Shown here in pieces: positions 11,722-22,727 of a DNA stretch of 64,000 nucleotides. Both the position numbers and the translations under genes were made by a program. Each line of letters opens with the position of its first letter. Within the stretch, counting starts at the first letter, position 1. This DNA comes from Whitmania pigra (taxonomy: Eukaryota; Annelida; Clitellata; Hirudinida; Haemopidae). The stretch lies in assembly GCA_021613335.1 (NCBI GenBank), contig JAJTWR010000365.1, forward strand, positions 1,268,501 through 1,332,500, in the 5' to 3' direction. Under the pieces are notes generated by a model. It saw nothing but the letters and a program-made list of their open reading frames with translations, was not told the origin of the DNA and searched no databases.

Positions 11722-14700
11722 ATGAGATTCCATGATAGTCTTTTCTTCCTGTTTGTGGTATCAATCCGATTTGAAAGTAATTTACAATGTTGCTACAATG
11801 TTTGACATTGCAAATATTACGTTCAGTTTATTTGTGATTACAAATAGAATTATTTAAAACATATAATTTTTGGTGAGTTTCATTTATAGAACTCAAAAGC
11901 TACTCAATAAATAAATCTACTTATAAATCGAATTTGAAGATGTTTATTTCCATGTAGGTGGCCATCTGAATAACACCCTCTTTGTAGTTGACCGTCATTA
12001 CATTCATCAGTTTTCAATGGATGATCCGACAAATTGCACAAAAATCAGGCACTCTTTGGCGTATTGGACGATAGAATTCTTGACTGTTAGAAGCTTCGAG
12101 GAAAAATCTTCGGATTTTATAGCTGTATTTGGAGGGTGTTTCAGCACTTCAGTAGGATATTTGATAAAACAAAGCGGTTCCAAACCTTTTGCATCCAAAT
12201 TGAAGTTGTTTAGTATAATCGGTTAGTAATCAGCAAGTTTTAATATTAAACAAACTTTAAGGTGCATTTATTTTTAAATTCTCCCTTGACAGGTCATGAC
12301 TCGGTTTGCTATGGTCTGCCAGGATTTCGACGGGAGTTGTTTTACGCAATGCTGGATTCTGGAAATATTGTGCAATTCAATGCGACTGACAGATCCGTGA
12401 AGCAACTTTTCAATCGAAGCACCTCCTCTTTTCAATCTACTCTTCAAATTGACTATAATAAGAGGTAAGATGGGTTTTTGTATGGAATTATTACTGGATA
12501 TATTTTATATATTTATATTAATTTATTGTTTCAACTTCAATTTTTGTCGCACTTTATTGAATTTGGTAAATTGCATGTACTTTTTTTTTTATTGAAATAT
12601 TTTTACAAACATAAATTCATTACATGATATTATTGGTAAATTTCTATTTACAAGACTCATGTATTATACGGAGTACTCTGCAGACCAAAAGTTATTTCTT
12701 AAACAAGTGAATCTTATCGACAATTATGTGAAAGCAAAAATATTTACGGAAACAATCGAAAAATTTCAAATTGATTTTAACAGTTAGTTCATAAGTACAT
12801 CAATTTTTATTGGGATTGTTATTTACATTAAATGTCTACTAACCAATTTTTAGCCAATGAAATCTTTGCCATTTCTTCAAAATTTCTTAAAAAAGGGAAC
12901 TTTGAAGAATCTAAATTGGAAATAAATCTGAACAAATTCAAAATTTTTCCAACGTATATTCTCGACCTGGCGGTAACTCCGTCATGCGTTTGCATAATTC
13001 TTGATGGAGAAGAGTAAATATAAACGTGTTTCTCTGCTGATGAAAAGCCTACAAATTTGTTTAAAATTACAAAATAAATTAATTAACATTTTACAGCAGC
13101 ATCATAATGATAACTAGGTCCGATGGTGCCCAAATTTCTTTGAATGCTAACTGTATTAAACCTCAAGCTTTGGCCTACCTCCACGGTATATTGATAGTCA
13201 ATAGACTTCAGAAAGCCTTCAATTAATTTTATTTAATTAAATAATTTATTTACTGATGTATTATTTACAATAAGAATTTAAAGAATTGTTTCAGTTAAAG
13301 ATTATATTTCAGCAACTGAATATCCTTCTTCAACAACTGAATATTCAACCTCAACAACTGAATATTCAACCTCAACAACTGAATATTCAACATCAACAAT
13401 TGAAAATATTTCTTCAACAACTGAATATTCAAAATCAACAACTGATTATCCTTCTTCAACAACTGAAAATCCTTCTTCAACAACTGAAAATCCTTCTTCA
13501 ACAACTGAAAATACTTCTTCAACAACTGAAAATCCTTCTTCAACAACTGAATATTCAACATCAACAACTGATTATTCTTCTTCAACAACTGAAAATCCTT
13601 GTTCAACAACTGATTATCCTTCTTCAACAGCTGAACAATTTACGTCAACAACTGAATATTCAATATCAACAACTGAAAATCCTTCTTCAACAACGGAATA
13701 TTCAACATCAACAACTGAAAATCCTTCTTCAACAACTGAACAACCTACGTCAACAACTGAAAATCCTTCTTCAACAACGGAATATTCAACATCAACAACT
13801 GAAAATCCTTCTTCAACAACTGAACAACCTACGTCAACAACTGAAAATTCTTCTTCAACAACTGAACAATTTACGTCAACAACTGAATATTCAATATCAA
13901 CAACTGAAAATCCTTCTTCAAGAACTGAAAATCCTTCTTCAACAACTGAAAATCCTTCTTCAACAACTGAATATTCAACCTCAACAACTGAATATTCAAC
14001 ATCAACAACTGAATATTCAACCTCAACAACTGAATATTCAACATCAACAACTGAAAATCCTTCTTCAACAACTGAACAACCTACGTCAACAACTGAAAAT
14101 CCTTCTTCAACAACTGAACAATTTACGTCAACAACTGAACAATCTACGTCAACAACTGAATCTTCAACATCAACAACTGAAAATCCTTCTTCAACAACTG
14201 ATTATCCTTCGTCAACAACTGAACAATCTACGTCAACAACTGAACAATCTACGTCAACAACTAAATATTCAACATCAACAACTGAAAATCCTTCTTCAAC
14301 AACTGATTATCCTTCTTCAACAACTGAACAATTTACGTCAACAACTGAATATTCAATATCAACAACTGAAAATCCTTCTTCAACAACTGATAATACTTCT
14401 TCAACAACTGAAAATTCTTCTTCAACAACTGAAAATCCTTCTTCAACAACTGAATATTCAACCTCAACAACTGAATATTCAACATCAACAACTGAAAATC
14501 CTTCTTCAACAACTGAACAACCTACGTCAACAACTGAACAATCTGTGTCAACTGAATATCCGTTTTCAACAAATGATTATCCTTCGTCAACAACTGAATA
14601 TTCTATTCCGACTATTCTTCCAAATTCGAGTAGTTCCCAAGTATCCTCTGCCCTCCCACTTGTTAGCAATGTTGAAAATACCAGCCAGGTGCCATTTTCG

Positions 14701-14757
14701 ACCACTTCTGCGTTTTTAGGTATGATTGCAATTTTCCTTTACTTTCCGGCCTTATAA
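11722..14757 (+). CDS. gene C: beta-propeller-like cassette with long Ser/Thr stalk and GPI-type tail
   Basis: Exons: 11722-11776, 11958-12221, 12293-12464, 12655-12782, 12854-13013, 13097-13185, 13313-14757. The lengths sum to 2313 nt, giving 770 residues with no internal stop. All introns are GT-AG with phases 1,1,2,1,2,1. Exon 1 is a signal peptide (MRFHDSLFFLFVVSIRF). Exons 2-6 carry propeller-like repeats, such as NTLFVVDRHYIHQFS, LQIDYNKRLMYYTE and ILDLAVTP. Exon 7 encodes about 440 residues of a seven-residue repeat (types STTENPS, STTEYST, STTEQPT), then a hydrophobic tail (AFLGMIAIFLYFPAL). I infer a heavily O-glycosylated, membrane-tethered ectodomain. The reading frame of exon 7 is fixed by splice phase and by the tail. 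A donor at 14720 could splice out the tail and continue into cassette D. Function is unknown. Confidence 0.82.
13313..14600 (+). repeat. 21-bp minisatellite coding the STTExxx stalk
   Basis: About 60 imperfect copies of a 21-bp unit around TCAACAACTGAA. In the gene frame each unit encodes seven residues, STTE followed by three variable positions (NPS, YST, QPT, QFT, and DYPS-type variants). Higher-order blocks recur, for example EYS-ENPS-EQPT groups, which suggests unequal crossing-over. The array is open in other frames on both strands because the repeat length is a multiple of three. Confidence 0.95.
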
Positions 14758-14869
14758 TGCGCAACAACTGAAAATTGAAAGTAATGTTTAAGCTTAATAT
14801 ATCCGAACTTAATTAATTAGACAAGTAATTAACATAACTTATTAGATAATTACAAATGACATATTTCAG

Positions 14870-16957
14870 TTGATAAATTGAACGATATCCTTTTGATTGT
14901 TGATCGTAATTACATTCATCGATTGTCTACAAATGCTGAATATAGTTCGAAGAATCTTCACAACATGTCAAACCAAAGCTTTGAATTTTTGACTACCAAA
15001 CGATTCCAGGACAGCCTAGTAGCTTTTTTTGGAGGATATTTGTTGTCGTCAATGGGACATTTGGTACAGAACGATGATATTGACATAAGTCAGCTGCCAG
15101 TCAATCATCTACTGGGTTAGATAGATATACTAATTAATTCTAAAAGTGTTAAATGAAATTTTTAAAATAACTTAGTGAATTTAAGGATTATTCGACTGCG
15201 AATAATTTTGTAATATAAACGATGGCCAATAGAATAATTTGTTAATTTCTCCTCAGATTCACGTGTATGTCATGCTGTGTCTGGCTTTGATAACCATACT
15301 TTCTTTGCGTTGCTGGAAACGAATAATATAATTCATTATGACATGAATACTCACTCCTTTGAAAGTGTTGTAGAATTGCCTTATGAGTCTAATTGCCATT
15401 GTAGATGCAACATTCAAATTGATTACGAAATGAGGTAAGTATTAGAACTAAAATATAATTTTTCTTTGCAATTAAAAAAATGTACTTTGATGATGATTGC
15501 AACAAGATTGCTAAACTGGATTTATTAATAGTTTTTATAATTATTTCACAACATATTCGATAAAACTATTTATTTTCGTTTTGTAATAAATTTAATTAAC
15601 TTAGTGATAAAATATGTTTAGAATCTTGTATTACTTGGAATGCTCTGAAGGAAACACCCAATTTCTAAAACAAAAGAATCTGGTTGGTGGTCCTGAGGCT
15701 GAACTACAACTGTCGACGACAATACAAAAATTTGAAATTGATTTTAAAAGTAAGTCAAATTAAAATTATAATTAAAAAAAAGATTAAATTAAAGTTCAAC
15801 AAATGACATTAAATAAGTGATTATCATCAAACGATGTTTACGCTCTTTTTAGGTCCAGAAATCTTTGCAATTTCTTCAAATAATTTGCTAAAAGGTAAAC
15901 TGATTTCCTTAAAAATCAAATTTGAAGTGTTTAAAAGTATGTCTGGAAATATTTTGGACCTTGCCGTATCCCCGAAAAATATTTACATCATCATTGATGG
16001 AGACAAGTAAACTTGATAGATTATTTTTAAATTAATAACATGTTACATATCTGCTAGATTCAATATTTACATGCGAGTTACTTGAAAAAACAACATGTTC
16101 TGAGGCCAGAATGTGTTCGAAATAAGTCTTTTGAAATATGGAATCAATGTAAAAAGAATTGGTTATGGCCATGGTTGTCATCTGTCTTTATTGTTCATAT
16201 ATAAGTATTTAAGAAGGAACCAATGTTTGAGATTTTAATCTAATTGAAATTTATTGCTTGATTTTCTTAAAGTACCGTCAAAAGGGTAAGCAGATCGGGA
16301 GGTGGCCTATTTAATGTGCAAACAACATTTGATACTCCTCAAGCTTTGGCCTATCTTTACGGTTAGAAATACTTCCGCTACGAACTTTAAACAGAACTTT
16401 AAAATATTAATTTAATAATAGGTTTATAATTTATGTTTTAAATAACATATAAATAAACTAAAAAATATATCTTCTTGAACTTCGGGAAGGTCAATCTACT
16501 ACTCATTCATTCATTCATTCATTCAACAAATCAACTTATAAACTCGTTTACTTTTTGAATGATGTTGGAACTCCCATGAGATTTTTTTAAACTCTGACCA
16601 TTGTCGTTTTTTCTGGTGTAAAACAATCATTAAAGTTTCAACGTCAAATAATGTTACAAATTTGGCTGAGGCAAATAAAAAACAAAATAATCATCGTCGT
16701 CGTCATTTTATTCGAAATCATTTATCAGTTTTCATAAAAAGTTTTGTGAAATGTTTCCTGAACGTATAATGTGCAATTATTTATACACTTCAGTCTTGAT
16801 AACTTTTACAGCAGCAATTTCAAGTGAAACAACAATAAAGCCTACTGGAATTGGTACAACTACCATCGATGATGGTTTGAATGCAGCCGTATGTTTCTCT
16901 GACATCAATAAAAACCTTTTGATGTTCACCTTCATTCTGGTACTCACGCAGTGGTGA
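14870..16957 (+). CDS. cassette D: second beta-propeller-like cassette plus GPI-type tail
   Basis: Exons: 14870-15115, 15257-15434, 15622-15749, 15853-16006, 16273-16361, 16812-16957, giving 312 residues with the family's phases. Repeats include DILLIVDRNYIHRLS, IQIDYEMRILYYLE and NILDLAVSP. The last exon is a short Thr-rich linker ending in a hydrophobic tail (LLMFTFILVLTQW). Its acceptor is a tandem CAGCAG, so one residue may be optional. No signal-peptide exon fits in the 112 bp between C's stop codon and this first exon. That exon starts in phase 1, exactly matching the donor at 14720 inside C's final exon. The simplest model is a C-D gene of 1071 residues in which C's stalk is an internal linker. 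A separate gene with a missed distant first exon is the alternative. Confidence 0.78.
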
Positions 16958-17959
16958 TAATGATGACTTCGATGGCGACGACGACTATGATGGTGATAAA
17001 GTTGTTGGTTTGGATACAAGTGATGCCAGGCACATTTAATGGAATTTACTTATTTTTCTTCTTATTTAGCAACTCAATTTATGCTTTAATAATAGATTGT
17101 TTTTAACCGTTTAACACATGAAACATTATTAATTTATAATTTTTTTAATTAGTTAACAATGTCCTATTTAATCCCGGCTGCAATTAAAGTTTCCTGTTTC
17201 TAATTTTTTATAAATCATATTTCAAATCATAACGGTGCATTGATTTTGACATCTTGATACATTGACTTTTTTCATCCAGAATTTGTTTCAAACAACAATC
17301 TACATAAAGAGTGGTTATTACACAGATCCAGGTCTTCTTAACCACTATAAATAATTTTTATGTTGTGTTATATTAATACATTACTGAACATAAAACAATG
17401 TACACATTACGTATTTTTTGCCGCTTTGGTTTCCAAACTATTTCAAAGTTTTTAGGAGATGAAAATAAATTAAAAATTTGAGTTTAGCATAAACATCTTG
17501 TTTCTAAATTACTATTATCATCATCATCTCATAATGCTGCACAATGCAGAAGTTAGAAAATTTAGAACTTGTGGTTTATTTTTGCAAGACAGTTTATTTG
17601 TTGTTTATGAATTGTTCACAAATTCAAATTAATTTATATTTAATACAAATTATTTAGTACAACATGGATGTTAACGTTTTTAAATTGATACTATTTCATA
17701 AACAATCAAGCTATTTTTTCGTAAAAATATCCATATAATCTAAGTAATTATTCATGCTTTAAGATTTACTAAACTTTTGACCAATTAAAATTTAGTTAAA
17801 CAAATTGGTAAGCATTTGCAAATCTGTATAAATTAACAAATCTGTATTTAATTATCAGCCCAGAGTCTTTTTCGATTTATGCACTTTATTGATTAAATAA
17901 GCTATAAAGTAAACAATTTTTATTAATGAACTCTATGAAATGGTAATTACAATCTTCGG
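16958..17959. other. convergent intergenic region between D and E
   Basis: AT-rich 3' flanks of the two convergent genes D (+) and E (-). A few CAT/CGT-type short repeats lie near 16.7-17.0 kb. No other gene is seen. Confidence 0.4.
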
Positions 17960-20498
17960 TCACCAGAAAAGTATGTGAAAAATCAACAGAAGCAAGTTTG
18001 CTTTAAGCGGTACTTGTGATATTCTAGCCAAATTTTTGACTGGAATGTTGTCGTCGGTTTTTGAAAAGGCTTGAGAAGAAGTTGTCGAAGATTTTGTTGT
18101 AGGTGATGCATCAGTAGTTGCAGTGGACTTTTGGACCGTCGTTGTTGTAGTAAGAGTTGTAACTGCTGTTGTGGTCGAGGCAACTGGATGTAAGTTTACG
18201 AAAAATATGTCAGCAATTAATCAATATCATTGATCTTTTTTAACCTTCCTGGATTTATTTTTGCAGATTTGCAATCTAAATATGCCCAATACGAAACTTA
18301 TTAAGTAGCGTTATTTTATAGCTGCCATGCAAAATGTATATTTTCAAGTTTAAAAATCCAAATTCGAATGCATTAGTTCCATAATTTCTCGATTTCGTGT
18401 TTTTTAAAAATTCCATTTCCTTATTTAATTTCATTAATTTTTGAAGACTTTTTTAAAATTGAGATTACTTGTGGTCTCTTGGTCAAACACCGGGAATATA
18501 ACTGAAATGTTGTTGAATAAGAGTGTAAACATTTTCAACAATTATTCATTTAATCATCAATAACTAAATTGTATTCATCGAAATAATAATAGCAACATTA
18601 TGCCAAATTATCAAATATTAAAAATAATAATATATTTAAACTCACCCACAATATTTTCTGCGTTAACGCTGACGTTTTTCACTTCCTGTCCGGTTGTACT
18701 ATCCACTTTTATGACTACGTTCAAACTTTAAATAAAAACATTTAGGATGTTTTAAGTTTAATATCGGTTATTAGTCCACATGCATTAATGACTTATTCAG
18801 CATCGCGTGTTTCTAATCATCTGATAAATTGCAAGTGTTACATTACCAATTGAAATCGTCAAATGTAATTGTTTATATGGTCTAAGTAAGCTTAACGATG
18901 CTCAATATGTTGGACATCCTTCTAATAATCGATAAAAAGAAATGTTTACAATTAAACTCTAATTGTTTCGCAAATTTAAATTGGAAAAGACAATACTGAT
19001 GTGTCTCGAGGTGACCCAGCAACTTGATAATAAAAGCAAATAAGCCAACACAAATTTCGTGATCCTAGCCATAGCAGCCAAGGACCTCTGTTTTATGTCA
19101 ATTTGGTAATAGAAAAGCAAAAACAGGTTGTAAAATCCTGCGTGATTTGAAAAAATTGCCCCTGCTTCCCGCCGTCCCCCTCTCGGCTGCCCTGAATATA
19201 AGTGACACTAAGAACATTAACACGGGTACCACCTACCCTGGAACAGAAACAGCCAAGTAATCACTACCCAAAACAAATTCTTTGATGTTCTGCTTTCCAA
19301 TATAAAACTGGCTTAATTCACCGAGATTCAGATTTCCGTGATAAATGATGTTATTTAGAGATCCAAACAATTTTTTTGCTGAAAGTATTTTTTGAATTAG
19401 TTGAGAGTTAAATATAAAATATAATTCAAGATGTATTTACAAGTAAAATCAACAGAAAAATTATCAATTGTTTTGTCAAGAATTGGTCCGGTAGCACACA
19501 ATCCTTTGTCTATAAAATATTTGTTGATGCTTAAGTTTGAATAATTTCCTTGCAGCAAATAAAGTACTCTGGAAATATATATATTAATAATCGCAATGAA
19601 TAAAAATTTATTGTATTTAAGAAATCATTAATTCAACTATGACAATAATTTTACGAAGTAAAAACCTTTCACTTCTGTCTATTTTCAATGCTCTCACAGG
19701 TTGGTTTAAAGCCATTTCAATTTGCAAAGTATCTTGTGTCAAAAGGTTAACTGAATACACTAATCCAAGGTCTGTAGCCACATAAGCCATGTCGTATTTG
19801 CTGTCCAGAGCCAAATCAGCCAACGTACCATTAACTGCAGGAAAAGATTTACTTAGTTACTAGACAAGTCGTCAGTTGTTAAGCATTCATACTAATTAAC
19901 ATGAATAGTTTTATTATTTGCTAATATGTCATGAATTTTAAGCTAATGGCTAATACGTTAAACAGAAATTTTTTGTTTATTTACTTTAGTTATTAATTCA
20001 ACGATAAGCTAAAGCTTAAAAGAAATATCAGAATGTTACCGAAATATGGTAGAATGGTCCAATCTGACTGGCCAGTTTTATTCGATAAATAGTAAAGTAT
20101 TCCCTTGGTCTGTTTGTCCCCTAGCAACAACGTATTTCTATCTGCATCTAATTTATAGGAGCCAGGTTTTAAGCGGTACTTAGTTCTGTTTAGCTCTACA
20201 AAATCTTTCGAGAGTAATATAAGGACCTTATTCGCAGCATCATTTAAAACTATGTTCTCTTCAGTAAAAGCTGGAAAAGAAATAGAATAAATGTTCGTTC
20301 AAACGATTCAAGCTGGTTGCATGATAGTAACAGCAATTGATGAACTAAATGCAATTAGTAAATCCCGTATGACTTATTCAGTAGTAATGATGATTATTAA
20401 TGAGGACTTTGTTTAACAAAATGAATGCTAGTAATCGTTTACCTACTTGATTTTACAATTACAAAAGCTGCGCAAAAAATAAGTAAAATAAAATTCAT
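17960..20498 (-). CDS. gene E: single-cassette beta-propeller-like GPI-type protein
   Basis: Exons on the minus strand, 5' to 3': 20447-20498, 20040-20270, 19666-19834, 19441-19568, 19237-19378, 18646-18725, 17960-18183. The total is 1026 nt, 341 residues, open throughout, GT-AG borders with phases 1,1,2,1,2,1. Exon 1 is a signal peptide (MNFILLIFCAAFVIVKS). Six candidate blades follow: ENIVLNDAANKVLILLS, YKLDADRNTLLLGD, LALDSKYDMAYVATD, LKIDRSERVLYLLQ, FSVDF...KKLFGS and FVLGSDYLAVSVP. The spacing resembles six-bladed YWTD/NHL-class propellers, although the YWTD motif is not kept. The last exon is a Thr/Ser-rich stalk with a hydrophobic C-terminus (ANLLLLIFHILFW). I infer GPI anchoring. The Gln/Leu-rich frame on the same strand at 17983-18183 is out of phase. 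Confidence 0.83.
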
Positions 20499-21160
20499 TA
20501 TTTACAGAAATTTATCAGCAGCTTAACTACAAAAAATATATATTTTGGTTTCTTAAATGCTTATTTGAGCAACTTTGTTGACCAACGCTGATATTGTTAA
20601 GAGCAACTCAACCAAATCACGGCAATGTAAACCCCAGTTTTAACGTTTTACGTTGCCATCTGAATTCATGTTAAACAGTCATGAGACATGAAATTGATTA
20701 AGTTGAGATCTAAAAATATCCAACGATAGCCTGTTGCGCTTACTTCCATCGTTCTAAATAACGTAATAAACCGTACAAAACTATGCGAACTATGAAAGAT
20801 TATCTTGCTTATTTATTGCTTTTGTGGCACTTCACATCGTATTTTTGATTTTTAAGTGTCACTTTTTGATGATGAGTGCACTGATTGTCATTAATAGTTA
20901 TTTTACTAACCTAATTAAAAAGTCGCACAAAATATTTTTTGGAGTGTCATGTATAGGTGATACAGTATTTTAAAGAATTTATTAAAATTACAAAATATTA
21001 ATTGCAAAATATTAGTTATAGAATATTAGCATAACATACAGCTACAAGAGTGACATGTGACTTGAAAACTGAATAGCATGTGAGGGACGTAGAAACTATT
21101 TCAACTCTGGTTAGGTTGACATGTCATTGAGACTGACTTATTGACTTATTGAGAAAGCTC
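20499..21160. other. 5' flank of gene E
   Basis: AT-rich region holding E's presumed promoter. I see no motif strong enough to call and no further gene. Confidence 0.35.
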
Positions 21161-21170
21161 AATGAATGAG

Positions 21171-21512
21171 TTTGAATAAAATTTGTTTTCTACGGTATTC
21201 ACGCCTGAATTACTTCCTTGATGCCGCATCCGGTGATCATCCGGATGTTTCTGTCGCTTTTGTCTTTCTAGACTTTCCAACTCTTACCTCCGGCTGTGAG
21301 AGGCACTCGATGGCCTTGTTAAGCAGGTCACTGCTGCCTGGACTGGAGCGACTGCGAAAGCTCTCAATGGCTTCTTCATGTCGAGTGCTATCTGTTATTC
21401 ACTTGCAAACTTCGACTATACGAGGCTCTCATTGGCTTTAAAAATGAAAACAAAAAAAATTTGAATAACATTTGTTTTCTACCGTATTCACGCCTGAATT
21501 ACTTCCTCGATG
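21171..21512. repeat. pair of 52-bp direct repeats flanking a GC-richer segment
   Basis: A 52-bp stretch at 21171-21222 recurs at 21460-21512 with about four differences (core CGCCTGAATTACTTCCT). Between them is a GC-richer, coding-like segment. On the minus strand it reads as a frame containing EEAIESFRSR and LLNKAIECLSQPE, followed by a good donor (GAG/GTAAGA, near 21290). This may be a captured or retroposed exon fragment carried by an element with these repeats as ends. I do not recognise the protein. Confidence 0.5.
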
Positions 21513-21543
21513 AGATAGCCACAGGGCCTGATTTACAAAAGTA

Positions 21544-21582
21544 GCTTGCGAGGTTGTTACTGATCTTTTTGTTAATGCTGAT
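21544..21582 (-). pseudogene. remnant similar to gene F last exon
   Basis: CTTGCGAGGTTGTTACTGAT occurs here and again at about 22844-22863, inside the last exon of gene F. Weaker similarity continues for another 15-20 bp. This suggests a decayed partial copy of a family stalk exon upstream of gene E. Confidence 0.4.
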
Positions 21583-21860
21583 TATTTGCTATAATTCAAG
21601 TTTGCCTTTGTGGAAAAACTCGCAGATGAACCAAAATTGCGATCTACTTGCTCTCAAAAGATTTTTATTTTTACTGAAAATTGTGTCCTGTTTGATCCAG
21701 AGCACTTTTGTGGATGTTTGCTGATTAATTTTAATTCGTGTTTTCATGCACTTGTTTGGGAGTTTCAAGATCTATTGTTAAATTTAATATTGGGCTTGTT
21801 TATTAATAAATTATATTCATGATTCATTTTTTGATGCCTTTTTGAAGCAGCCCCTCTGAT

Positions 21861-21862
<2 letters not shown>

Positions 21863-21948
<86 letters not shown>

Positions 21949-21952
21949 TATA
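21863..21952. repeat. CT/GA dinucleotide microsatellite
   Basis: About 80 bp of nearly uninterrupted CT repeat immediately left of the MITE insertion. The minus-strand poly-(Arg-Glu) frame is a repeat artefact. Confidence 0.95.
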
Positions 21953-21978
21953 AATCCAACAAGTTTTTGCTCGCCATT

Positions 21979-22340
21979 GGTGACCCGTCAAAACAGCCCG
22001 GCGACAAAATAGCCCAGGACGAAAAAATCTCGTCAAAACCTCCCCGTCAAAATAGCCCCTTCAATATATTAAAAAAATGTTTTGTGAGTTGAATACATTA
22101 ACCGATAACCGATTCCAAATTTAATTCGAAGTTAGTGGTTTGAATGATTTTATGACCGTTATGAGTTTAATTAGTACCACCAGGAATTTCATTAAATGGA
22201 ATATTTATCGTCTAAAATATTAAGATATATTAAGATTCCGAACTCACCTTATCATCACGTCATGTGAACATGTAACAAATCCACAATGAACCAATTTTAG
22301 CGCTATTTTGTTGCTTTTGCCGGGCTGTTATGACAGGGTG
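21979..22340. mobile_element. 362-bp non-autonomous DNA transposon (MITE) with 8-bp target duplication
   Basis: TCGCCATT at 21971-21978 is repeated exactly at 22341-22348. The ends are inverted: the left end reads GGTGACCCGTCAAAACAGCC and the complement of the right end reads CACCCTGTCATAACAGCCC. The left arm has CCCGTCAAAATAGCCC-type sub-repeats also found at 27.57-27.77 and 28.26-28.39 kb. No transposase is encoded. An 8-bp duplication fits hAT-like or P-like mobilisation. Part of the interior recurs at 41.64-41.72 kb. Confidence 0.8.
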
Positions 22341-22727
22341 TCGCCATTACGCGCCATTACGTCAATGTGACTTCTTGCATTTGCTGTTTGCTAATTCTGT
22401 TCTACTTGAACTATTGCACCTATAAATGCAATTTGGAATAATGCATTAATGCAAACAGTGCCATGTAACTTGATATTTATTATTAATTAATATGTATTAT
22501 TATTGCATTCTTCACAAAAAGTTTTATTCTAATCAAAAATAAGTTAAAATTGAACAATTTTTTATTTAAATTACATAATATTCACACGGAATTAGTCATT
22601 ACAGTTATCACTAGAATAATAGATGTGCTGCTTTTTAGTATAGTTAATATTGTAATTGATACAGTCGATTAAGCTAATGTATTTAATATTCATTAATAAA
22701 AATTAGTTAAAATAAAATTATTGAAAA

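Noticed and set aside
13313..14600. CRISPR-like array
   Set aside because: Regular repeats, but no unique spacers; it is a coding minisatellite in an animal gene.
13286..14719. 477-codon Gln/Leu-rich ORF (QQLNIL repeats) and Lys/Leu-rich minus-strand ORFs
   Set aside because: Out-of-phase readings of the 21-bp stalk repeat. Splice phase from the preceding exon and the hydrophobic GPI-type tail fix the STTE frame instead.
17983..18183. Gln/Leu-rich ORF (PQQQLQLLLQQ)
   Set aside because: Same strand as gene E but out of phase; the spliced frame gives the Thr-rich stalk.
21824..22036. Arg-Glu repeat ORF on the minus strand
   Set aside because: Translation of a CT/GA dinucleotide repeat running into a MITE.
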